Shown: positions 8,459 through 14,853 of the stretch, in pieces
Layout: each line of letters begins with the position of its first letter
Numbering within the stretch: position 1 is the first letter of the stretch
DNA from: QQUD01 sp039029915
Lineage (GTDB): Bacteria; Chloroflexota; Anaerolineae; Promineifilales; Promineifilaceae
Direction: 5' to 3'
Assembly (NCBI GenBank): GCA_039029915.1
Contig: JBCCFD010000086.1
Span: 1-21,127 of the forward strand
DNA: 21,127 nt
Translations under genes and position numbers: made by a program
Notes under the pieces: model-generated
Seen by the model: only the letters and a program-made list of their open reading frames with translations
Databases searched by the model: none
Told to the model about the DNA's origin: nothing

Positions 8459-8632
8459 TGCGGATACCCTCTTAGAGTAAATGAGTTTGAGAGTTTTTGC
8501 CTCTTTTTGGCAAATTCAAAAGATAGGGTTCTATTTCATCGATCTCAGTTGCGTTAAGAAGTTATAATAACTGCTTGAATTCTCTCTTCAAAATTTGATT
8601 GGAACACCTAAACACATTTACAAAATAGTAGG

Positions 8633-9727
8633 ATGAAATTAAAAATGAGCTATCAGATTGCAATTGTGGCATATGGAAAATTCGCCCAGTCGGGAAATTA
8701 TTGGCCAGATGATAACTGGTTGCGCCTAGAGTTAGCTCGACGAGGGCATAATGTAAGTATCGTTGATTGGGAGATTCCTTTTGATCCCATTATCTTTGAT
8801 GCTATTTTTATTAGTACTACATGGAATTTTCATTATGACCCGAATCGATTTCTCAATTGGTTGGATAGTTGTGAAATCGACGGCAAGAGCAGGCTAATCA
8901 ATGATAAGCGGTTATTGAAACACGCTGTGCGTAAATACGATATTATGTTGCCTCTTTTGGAACGATTTGGAGAGAAACCAAGTGTAACTGGGTCTATTGT
9001 TCCTACGCGATTTTTTATCCCTGCCCACATATCAAATGAACTTTATAATTCTAGGTTTGCAAATGCATTCAATTTGAATCAGTTAGAACACGAATATTTG
9101 ACCAACCAAATTGAAAAAATCGAGCGGCAAAATTCTGAGGATGAGTCTCTTTGGTTGGAAGCGGACCTTGTGCTGAAGCCAGCTTGCTCTGCCGATGGCC
9201 GAATGACTTATTTGTACAGTAGGATTGATGCTGAATATTTAGTCGCTAGTCAGCATGAAAATATACTTTTAACTAAGGCTTCAATCGCAAATGGTACGTT
9301 TCTTGAGATTCTTTCTGATACAGATAATCAAGGTGGAATTATTCAAATTTATCAACGAGCTGTTCAATCCGGAGAATACTCGCTTACTTTTTTTAATGAC
9401 GAGCTGAGTCATGCTGTTAAAAAACCGGGAGGGTTCCGCCAAGATGTGTCACTAGACAGAATATTTGTCGGAGAGCGTGATTTGCCTGACGGTATGCTCG
9501 ACTTTGCGAACCGTATCTTGTTGTTTGTTTGTGAAAAATATGGTTTACAAGCAATCCCGCGGGTTCGTGTAGACATGTTTACAGATGAGAATGGTCCGAT
9601 TTTAAGTGAAATTGAGTTTTTAGAACCAAACACAAATTTGCGCAATGTACCTGAAAAATTGCGAAATGAGCTGATCCAACGCTATGCTGATGCCATTCTT
9701 AAGCAAATTATTCTCTTGAAAGGATAG
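8633..9727 (+). CDS. ATP-grasp ligase, prokaryotic glutathione synthetase-like (DcsG-related fold)
   Basis: A 364-residue protein (360 if it starts at the ATG at 8645) with an ATP-grasp fold. It forms an amide or ester bond through an acyl-phosphate, but the substrate is unknown. Visible landmarks are K182 in LVLKPACSADGR for ATP binding, QRAVQSGEYSLTFFNDELSHAVKK (from 241) with the central-domain strands, RVRVDMF with D314, and E326-x-E328...EPN333 for magnesium. DcsG of cycloserine synthesis and several natural-product ligases belong to this group. AGTAGG touches the first ATG directly, so the ATG at 8645, 12 nt beyond it, may be the true start. It is the only + strand gene in a long - strand run, looks AT-richer than its neighbours and lacks ACGGCCGT, all consistent with transfer. 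Confidence 0.8.
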   Translation: MKLKMSYQIAIVAYGKFAQSGNYWPDDNWLRLELARRGHNVSIVDWEIPFDPIIFDAIFISTTWNFHYDPNRFLNWLDSCEIDGKSRLINDKRLLKHAVRKYDIMLPLLERFGEKPSVTGSIVPTRFFIPAHISNELYNSRFANAFNLNQLEHEYLTNQIEKIERQNSEDESLWLEADLVLKPACSADGRMTYLYSRIDAEYLVASQHENILLTKASIANGTFLEILSDTDNQGGIIQIYQRAVQSGEYSLTFFNDELSHAVKKPGGFRQDVSLDRIFVGERDLPDGMLDFANRILLFVCEKYGLQAIPRVRVDMFTDENGPILSEIEFLEPNTNLRNVPEKLRNELIQRYADAILKQIILLKG

Positions 9728-9737
9728 GCGTTTTACA

Positions 9738-11018
9738 CTACGCTAAGTAGCTTCGTAGCGTCTTAGATTCATAAGATGTCCGCATCCGACCTCGCGTTTG
9801 TAGCTCGGGCACCAGCATCGTTGCCATATCCCGCACATAGTGGGGGGCAAAGTACGTGGCCCGTAACATATAGCCATCTGCACCAACCGCTTCGTTTTCT
9901 GCTTCAAGACCGTCCGCCACGTCGCTTGCCGTTCCGACAAATCGGTCGTCTGAGACTCGATTCGTAATAAACCGGGCTGTATCGAGAATTGTGAACCCTT
10001 TTTTAGCTGCCATGTTGAACAGGCCCTGAACGCCAGATACCTCTCCGAGAATCTCGCTTATTTTAGTGTCAACCGGATACTTTAATAGGTCAAACCCCGA
10101 TAACCCTTCCACCGTACTTAAACCAACCTCATCAGGAATGCTCGCCGCAATCTGCTCCGCACGTTCCCCAGCCTCCGCACGTGATTTGGCCACACAGCCT
10201 CCGATTGGAAACATAATTTTGACGGATTGGGGATCGCGCCCCGCGTTTGAAATGGCAGCCCGCAGTTTTTCCACTCGCTCTTTCTTAACCGGTGTTGGCC
10301 CCCCCGGGCTGAAAATGATTTCAGCATGTGTTCCAGCAAATGCCATTCCTTCAGGGGATGAGCCAGCTTGCACTAAGACTGGGTCCCCGGCTGGATGACG
10401 ATGAACGGCGAGCGGGCCTGCTGACCTAAACCAGCGTCCGTCAAAGTTGACTTGGTGCACCTTTTCAACGTCACTAATCTGATTGTTGTCGTAATCATTG
10501 ACGACGGCGTCTGGTTCCCAAGATGCCCAAAGTTTTTTAACTAGGTCGACATACTCATAAGCCCGCTCATAGCGCTCATCGTGGCCCGGTAGGGTCATGC
10601 CAAGCTGATCGGCTTCTTTCTGATTGACCGATGTGACAATGTTCCAACCGATGCGACCATTGGTGATGTGATTGAGCGTTTGCAGCTTTCGGGCCACCAT
10701 ATATGGATTGTAAAAAGAGGTTGACATGGTCACGAGAAAGCCTAAATTTTTTGCGACGGCTGATAGGCGAGATACTAACAGCAGAGGATCAAGCATGGGA
10801 AAGTTTTTTCCATGATGTATGCTAATGGGATCACGGGCAGCCCCCCAAAAATCAGCAAAAAAGATGGCATCGAAACGGCCGTGTTCGGCCCATTTGGCAA
10901 TCATTTCCCAATATTCTATTTTTGTCCAATCATGTTCCCTTGGTTCAAATGCCAGCCCAACGTCAGGCTCGTACTGAAAAAATGGGCAAAGGTGAAGGGT
11001 TGAATTTTTATTTTTCAT
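9738..11018 (-). CDS. FMN-dependent monooxygenase of the NtaA/SnaA/DszA (bacterial luciferase-like) family
   Basis: With the start at 11018 the protein has 426 residues. An upstream ATG at 11045 is possible, but AAGGAA lies 7 nt before the 11018 ATG and favours it. Markers of the family: FDAIFFAD (49-56), GRIGWNIVTS (121-130), HDERYERAYEY (146-156), WASWE (164-168) and the later QAGSSPEGM..A segment for FMN phosphate. Members use reduced FMN from a separate reductase and oxygen to open C-N or C-S bonds in chelators (NtaA), dibenzothiophene sulfone (DszA) or dimethylsulfide (DmoA). Set among three sulfatases, an organosulfur substrate is attractive but unproven. No flavin reductase is in the window. 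Its stop lies only 10 bp from that of the convergent ATP-grasp gene, and an ACGCTA/TAGCGT hairpin overlaps its last codons. Confidence 0.9.
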   Translation of the reverse strand: MKNKNSTLHLCPFFQYEPDVGLAFEPREHDWTKIEYWEMIAKWAEHGRFDAIFFADFWGAARDPISIHHGKNFPMLDPLLLVSRLSAVAKNLGFLVTMSTSFYNPYMVARKLQTLNHITNGRIGWNIVTSVNQKEADQLGMTLPGHDERYERAYEYVDLVKKLWASWEPDAVVNDYDNNQISDVEKVHQVNFDGRWFRSAGPLAVHRHPAGDPVLVQAGSSPEGMAFAGTHAEIIFSPGGPTPVKKERVEKLRAAISNAGRDPQSVKIMFPIGGCVAKSRAEAGERAEQIAASIPDEVGLSTVEGLSGFDLLKYPVDTKISEILGEVSGVQGLFNMAAKKGFTILDTARFITNRVSDDRFVGTASDVADGLEAENEAVGADGYMLRATYFAPHYVRDMATMLVPELQTRGRMRTSYESKTLRSYLA

Positions 11019-11028
11019 AATTGATTCC

Positions 11029-11127
11029 TTAACTTGGTTCTTCATCTGCCCTGCCGGGAGATTGAATCACACCATCATGAGGAATATGTTTCACCATAAT
11101 AATCTTTCTCAAATGGACAGTCCCTGC
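11029..11127 (-). pseudogene. Possible remnant of a DHFR/RibD C-terminal-like gene
   Basis: Between the sulfatase stop and the monooxygenase start, one - strand frame reads GTVHLRKIIMVKHIPHDGV then IQSPGRADEEPS before a TAA at 11029-11031. The run RKII....DGVIQSPG..DE resembles the N-terminus of bacterial dihydrofolate-reductase-family (RibD C-terminal-like) proteins, which begin RK(I/L)IV..(V/I)SLDGV.(Q/E).PG. Only about 30 residues are present, with no family sequence after the stop. An ATG at 11095-11097 would give a 22-residue peptide. It could be a decayed gene end or a chance resemblance. Confidence 0.28.
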
Positions 11128-11173
11128 AGCACCTAAAGCGCTAACAAACGATTCCAAGTGTAAGGCACACGCT

Positions 11174-12775
11174 TTAGGCAAGTCGGGCTGGAAGTCGAGC
11201 CGTATCGGTTAGTGAGGCCATTTCTTGAGCGAGTTGGAACAAGAGATCTGATTTAATTGAAGCATGATCTGCTGCGTGCCACAAATTGACGATCTCCTCA
11301 GGATCAGCGGCTAAATCGTACAGCTCTCCTTCATCTTGATGTGTGTAAATGGTAAGCCGATATCGATCCGTGACTAAGGTTCGCACGGTGGCCCAAATTG
11401 GTAGCTCAAATTGAGGAGAAAATGAAATTGTCTCAACAAGCACGCGCTGTCGATGCGTATTGATTTCACCAGCCAGCAGCGGTAATAAACTGCGCCCCTG
11501 AGCACCGTGATAGGGCCACAGGTCAGCACGGTCGAGTATGGTACGGCCAATATCGATATAACTGGCTAGAGTGTTTACTGCTCCGCGATTGTACTGCGGC
11601 AGTGGATCACACCATATCAAAGGTACTTTTATCAGCGATTGATAATGGGCTGGCCCTTTTAAAAAGAGTCCATGCTGGCCCATATAGTCGCCATGATCGC
11701 TGGTAAAAATAATAACCGTGTTGTCAGCTTGGCCCGTTTCCTCCAGCTTGGCAATCAAGTCTCCTACCACCTCGTCAATAAACGTAATCATGCCGTAAGC
11801 AGTGGCAATGATCCGCCGCGCCTCTGCTTCGTTGGTCATAAACGGCAGGCGCGGTTTCCGCTTGCCGCTGCGTTCGTTTTCATACACGGCGTTGAGCAAC
11901 GTTGTTTGCGTGCGAGGGGATTCATAGAACGAATCGGGTAGTATCACGTCTTCCGGATCATACAGATCATAGTATGTTTCAGGCGGTGTCCAAGGTGTGT
12001 GCGGGTCGGTTATTGAGCACCAAAGGAAAAAAGGGGTTTCAGCCCGCGCTTGGCTGTGCTGTTCCAACCAGTTAGCAGTTTCATCCCCAATAAAACGGGT
12101 TGAATAATTTTCGGGCGTGATTGCTGAGGCGAATGTAATTGGATTGTGGGGGCTGCTTTTAACAGCGTTTTCGCGCCCTGCACGCTGAGCAATGGCTGGG
12201 TCAAGGCTGTCGAGGTGCCGCTTGTGGTGGAACCCTGCCACTTCAAAGTGATGTGAAGCAAGAATTAGATCATCGAAGCCATAGTAAGGAGTATCTGGCT
12301 CAAAGGTAGTCTCTTGCCACTGTTGCGGGCGTTCTTGCTTGTAAGCAGCCGTGTGGTATTTCAGCGCTGACTTGTCGGCATTCTTTAAGGCATCGGGAGG
12401 GGCAGTTTTCCCGTCTGGCGCTACTTCAGCGGTTTGGAATGGGGGGCCTTCCGTCATATTTTGCAAATGAGATTTGCCAATTAGGGCTGTGCGGTACCCG
12501 GCCGCTCTCAGTAGCTCAGGAAATGTATTGCTGTCTAGATCGAGCGCTACGCCGTTGCTGTGGCTGCCGTTCACGGAATTCATCCGCATGGTTAAAAATG
12601 CTTGCCGATTGGGCATACACATCGGCGTTGCGGTGTACATGCCGTTTATGCTTGTGCCGCGAGAGAATAATTTATCAATATTGGGTGTTTTAACGACCTT
12701 ATTGCCATGACAGGCTAGCTGGTCATAGCAGTGCTGGTCAGTCATAATGACTAGAAAGTTTGGTTTGGGGAACAT
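11174..12775 (-). CDS. Type I sulfatase (CMPNR motif)
   Basis: A 533-residue member of the formylglycine sulfatase family. D13 of the MTDQ start, the maturation site C53-M-P-N-R57 followed by QAFLTMR, K101/H103 (GKSH), D360/H361 (FTSDHGDYMGQH) and K373 fit the catalytic set. The motif has N where most sulfatases have S/A after P and TMR for TGR; relatives in the phosphonate-monoester-hydrolase branch tolerate variation here. No signal peptide is visible, suggesting a cytoplasmic enzyme. The two sulfatases of the window are clearly different paralogues and probably act on different sulfate esters. No convincing ribosome binding site precedes the start, but residues KPNFLVIMTDQ match the normal family start. 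Unusually for this window, it contains no ACGGCCGT octamer. Confidence 0.92.
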   Translation of the reverse strand: MFPKPNFLVIMTDQHCYDQLACHGNKVVKTPNIDKLFSRGTSINGMYTATPMCMPNRQAFLTMRMNSVNGSHSNGVALDLDSNTFPELLRAAGYRTALIGKSHLQNMTEGPPFQTAEVAPDGKTAPPDALKNADKSALKYHTAAYKQERPQQWQETTFEPDTPYYGFDDLILASHHFEVAGFHHKRHLDSLDPAIAQRAGRENAVKSSPHNPITFASAITPENYSTRFIGDETANWLEQHSQARAETPFFLWCSITDPHTPWTPPETYYDLYDPEDVILPDSFYESPRTQTTLLNAVYENERSGKRKPRLPFMTNEAEARRIIATAYGMITFIDEVVGDLIAKLEETGQADNTVIIFTSDHGDYMGQHGLFLKGPAHYQSLIKVPLIWCDPLPQYNRGAVNTLASYIDIGRTILDRADLWPYHGAQGRSLLPLLAGEINTHRQRVLVETISFSPQFELPIWATVRTLVTDRYRLTIYTHQDEGELYDLAADPEEIVNLWHAADHASIKSDLLFQLAQEMASLTDTARLPARLA

Positions 12776-12793
12776 AGTATAAAGTCCGAATTC

Positions 12794-12850
12794 TGTGAAA
12801 CGAAGGTTCAGCCTTGAACAAAAAGATTGCTAAAAGCTTCGTTCCACTTA
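12794..12850. repeat. TTAAGTG-family hairpin repeat, copy 2
   Basis: Arms GTGAAACGAAG (12795-12805) and CTTCGTTCCAC (12838-12848) pair at 10 of 11 positions around a 32-nt loop. The 3' end overlaps the stop codon of the selenoprotein gene. It may act as a transcript-end hairpin. The left arm matches the other copies of the family. Confidence 0.55.
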
Positions 12851-13612
12851 GGCCCCCGGATCGTTGCCGGGTTTAAAGAATAATTTATCTTGCTCGTATA
12901 GGTTCACCCAGTCGTCAACTGCTTTTTGGCCTGCTGCAGCGAGCCCTTCCAAACGTTTTTCTTTATCGACATTTCGATAGTCAATCCGCTCAACGCGGAA
13001 CGGGGCCAGCTTTTCACGTCCTTTGCGGCGGGCGATGACTTCTAGGAAATAAACGGCCGCATTTTCCACGCTCTTTGCATCCGTCCAGTCTGAACGGTAG
13101 AGAGCGGTGCCCGCTTTATTGATGAGCCAAGTCATGTTGGCGCGACCACCGTAAGCGATGTGAAGGTCACCCGCGATATCATCTAGGTAGATTGGGCGCG
13201 TCACGCTGTAGTGGGACTGTAGAAGCCGAGCGGCGCGAATTTTGTCATCCATTGTTTGATGATGAGGTACATTTTCACCCGGATGGGCTTCATGGGTGTA
13301 GAGAAAGATCGAGCCAACGCCGGGTTCAGCTAATTTTTCAGCAGACTCATTCATGGATGGCGACGCCATCCCACAGTATGGTCAGGTAAAGCTTCCAAAT
13401 TCGACGATGGTGAGGGGGTTTTGCTTGAGAACGGCCGTTAATGTCGTCTCCTCCAGCGGATTGGCTTCATCCTCGGTTAACAGCCAAATGGGGAAATCGG
13501 GTACCTTTTCACCCACCGATGGTTGATGCTTGACCCACTTCATGACGTGGGCCAAGGCATTCATATCAAAGTCTGCATAGTTGTAATCAATAATTTGTTC
13601 TTCTCGGTTCAT
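12848..13612 (-). CDS. Iodothyronine deiodinase-like selenoprotein (UGA = selenocysteine 77)
   Basis: Read through the TGA at 13382-13384, this is one 254-residue protein; the two halves are in the same frame. The join reads TIVEFGSFT-U77-PYC80, the deiodinase active-site pattern (NFGSCTUP in animal enzymes). Further matches: LYTHEAHPGE for the conserved IYIEEAH block, HHQTMDDKIRAARLL for the H..L.DRL.AA.LL helix, RPIYLDDIAG for PVVVD, and ANMTWLINKAGTALYRS near the end of the thioredoxin-like fold. A perfect stem-loop at 13355-13371 has the right place for a bacterial SECIS. The ATG follows AGGAGG (13622-13627) at 9 nt. There is no signal peptide or membrane anchor. Bacterial homologues have uncertain substrates; reductive dehalogenation or another thiol-redox reaction is possible. 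It needs SelA/B/C/D, absent from this window. Confidence 0.9.
13355..13371 (-). promoter_or_regulatory. Bacterial SECIS element
   Basis: On the - strand, GGATGGC pairs perfectly with GCCATCC (7 bp) around the loop GTC. The loop begins 17 nt after the TGA, inside the 16-37 nt range usual for bacterial SECIS elements, and its first base is the G expected for SelB recognition. The hairpin lies within the coding sequence, as in bacteria. The ATG a gene finder would choose for the 3' half (13367-13369) is inside the stem. Confidence 0.8.
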
Positions 13613-13624
13613 ATCATCATTCCT

Positions 13625-13735
13625 CCTAAGTGAAACGAAGAGCCTGCTTTGAAAAAAACGACGGCTATAAACTTCGTATCCTCAAGGTTCCGAAGCTTGT
13701 ATTTAACAAGGTTTTCCGTATGGAAACTTCGGACC
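13625..13735. repeat. TTAAGTG-family hairpin repeat, copy 3, with an adjoining hairpin
   Basis: CTAAGTGAAACGAAGAGCC begins at 13626 and continues CTGCTTTGAA, matching the family consensus; ACTTCGTA at about 13671 is the partial opposite arm. A second hairpin follows, with CCGAAG (about 13690-13695) facing CTTCGG (about 13727-13732). The left end overlaps the ribosome binding site of the selenoprotein gene, so folding could affect its translation. Confidence 0.45.
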
Positions 13736-13805
13736 GGTTAATCCTTCAACTATTTATCTACTTTCTTTCGCAAAATGCCAACCATTGTTCCTTTTGATTG
13801 ATCGT

Positions 13806-14297
13806 TTAGGCAGTACGCTGTGGCACATCGATAACGGAATAGGTGTGATTGGTAATTTTGAAAATTTGCTCAATATCGCTGCGGGCGATTGATAGCGTGC
13901 TGGTATTAACAAGCGGATGGCATTTGAGGCGCTCTGCTTCCCAGACAGCTTGGTCAACGATGACTTCAACGGCCGTATCTGTATCATTCACAATTGCCAA
14001 GAGACTTACTGACCCTGGTTCAATGCCCAAATAAGTCTTTAATCCTTCAGGGGACGCAAACCCTAGTTTTTTGACACCAAGGGCGATTGACAATCCTTTA
14101 AGATCGACGCTTTTTTCATACCCAACAACAACTAAAAGGTGCCGGTCCTTTTTGCGCGTGCGAACAAAGAGGTTTTTTGTTTCAGCGCCTGCGATTGGAG
14201 GCACCTTTTCTTGCGCTTCAGCCACCGTATAAACGGGGGGATGCTCAACCTTCGTGTATTTAATTTGGTGTTTTTCTAAGAAATCGAAAATGTTCAT
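13806..14297 (-). CDS. YbaK/ProX-type aminoacyl-tRNA editing domain protein
   Basis: A 163-residue single-domain protein with the YbaK/ProX fold: VEHPPVYTVAEA (17-28), ETKNLFVRTRKK (39-50) with the conserved K41, VDLKGLS..LG (64-74), FASPEGLKTYLGIEPGSV (80-97) and CHPLVNTSTLSI (126-137). This order matches PrdX/ProXp trans-editing enzymes, which hydrolyse misacylated tRNA(Pro) such as Ala-tRNA(Pro) or Cys-tRNA(Pro) in the cytoplasm. It lies 193 bp upstream of the selenoprotein gene on the same strand. No Shine-Dalgarno precedes its ATG. A link to selenocysteine biology is conceivable, but the pairing may be chance. ACGGCCGT occurs at 13969-13976. Confidence 0.88.
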   Translation of the reverse strand: MNIFDFLEKHQIKYTKVEHPPVYTVAEAQEKVPPIAGAETKNLFVRTRKKDRHLLVVVGYEKSVDLKGLSIALGVKKLGFASPEGLKTYLGIEPGSVSLLAIVNDTDTAVEVIVDQAVWEAERLKCHPLVNTSTLSIARSDIEQIFKITNHTYSVIDVPQRTA

Positions 14298-14326
14298 ATA
14301 GTTTGTTTTCTAGGTTTAGGAGTCCA

Positions 14327-14398
14327 AAAACGGTTACGAAACGAAGTTGCAGCCCTCGTTTTATTCAAAACAGAAACTTCGTTTCACTTAACCGTTTT
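14327..14398. repeat. TTAAGTG-family hairpin repeat, copy 4
   Basis: The left arm (14327-14350) reads AAAACGGTTACGAAACGAAG and the right arm (14373-14398) reads its near-complement ending CACTTAACCGTTTT, so most of the 72 bp can fold into one long stem. On the - strand the right half matches copy 3 and the copy at 19788. The right end overlaps a candidate operator. Confidence 0.6.
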
Positions 14399-14401
14399 AG
14401 T
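14386..14401. promoter_or_regulatory. Candidate LacI-family operator O3
   Basis: ACTTAACCGTTTTAGT, identical over 16 bases to the site at 6310-6325, and the identity continues into AAA. It lies 89 bp upstream of the YbaK-type start codon, a similar setting to O1 upstream of the LacI-type gene. Overlap with a hairpin repeat leaves the cause of the identity open. Confidence 0.4.
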
Positions 14402-14534
14402 AAATAAATTGTTTGAATCAGCTTGGAATTAGGCAGAATCTGCAAAATTCATGTAAAAAAATACCTGTTTTCAAAATAAATACGATTTTTCTTGATAGAG
14501 ATTTGACCTAATCATAAAGTCATGATATGTTTTT

Positions 14535-14550
14535 TCTAAATCGGTTTAGT
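14535..14550. promoter_or_regulatory. Candidate LacI-family operator O4 (best palindrome)
   Basis: TCTAAATCGGTTTAGT is palindromic at 6 of 8 pairs with CG at the centre; the inner 14 bases differ from perfect symmetry at one pair. Unlike O1 and O3 it does not overlap the TTAAGTG hairpins, so it is the cleanest operator candidate. It lies about 300 bp upstream of the transporter operon's first start codon. Confidence 0.45.
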
Positions 14551-14555
14551 TAATT

Positions 14556-14665
14556 GGAGAACAAATAGTATTTTGAAATAAAATAGCTCCATATCGGTTT
14601 TTGTTCTCCTGAAAGTAATTTTCATTGCCCAATTTTATATTGAAGATATTTGTTGAAAATTACTT
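14556..14665 (+). repeat. Double-hairpin repeat, left copy
   Basis: Two hairpins in a row: GGAGAACAAA (14556-14565) facing its complement ending TTGTTCTCC near 14609, then AAGTAATTTTCA (from about 14614) facing TGAAAATTACTT (ending 14665). The reverse complement of 16551-16656 aligns along its whole length with about 80% identity by eye and one 4-bp gap. Function is unknown; MITE-like or REP-like elements are candidates. Confidence 0.75.
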
Positions 14666-14853
14666 AGGTAAACTGTAAGAAATTACTTGAATTATAGTCC
14701 GGTAATGGCTTTCTGTTTACTTAGTGAACGAAAAAAATCTTCTCAGCTAACATCAAAATCTTTTTTCGATTCATGATAGCACCTGAAAATCGTTTTTATA
14801 ATTATGTTTGGTAATCAAAAAGGTTGCAAAATTTATTCACTTAGGAGAAGGAA

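Larger units (their letters stand above)
14298..14853. other. 556-bp divergent intergenic region, rich in hairpins
   Basis: No coding sequence is seen. The AT-rich region separates the YbaK-type gene (-) from the transporter operon (+). It carries a hairpin repeat at 14327-14398, candidate operators at 14386-14401 and 14535-14550, a double-hairpin repeat at 14556-14665 and further imperfect hairpins (14663-14682 with 14709-14724; 14726-14741 with 14755-14775, core CGAAAAAA/TTTTTTCG). ATTAGG.A.AATCT near 14427 also faces its complement near 14500. A TATAAT at 14797-14802 could be a -10 element, but no good -35 is visible. AGGAG at 14843-14847 serves the substrate-binding protein gene. Confidence 0.6.

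Noticed and set aside
8563..8568. TATAAT as promoter of the ATP-grasp gene
   Set aside because: No -35 element stands at a usable spacing upstream, so I list no promoter in the 8459-8632 gap.
12848..13369. Independent gene starting at the ATG at 13367-13369
   Set aside because: That ATG lies within the SECIS stem, lacks a ribosome binding site and would start inside the conserved active-site region. The read-through protein explains both halves.
13686..13735. Riboswitch in the leader of the selenoprotein gene
   Set aside because: The structure is a simple hairpin next to a repeat copy and shows no known riboswitch core.
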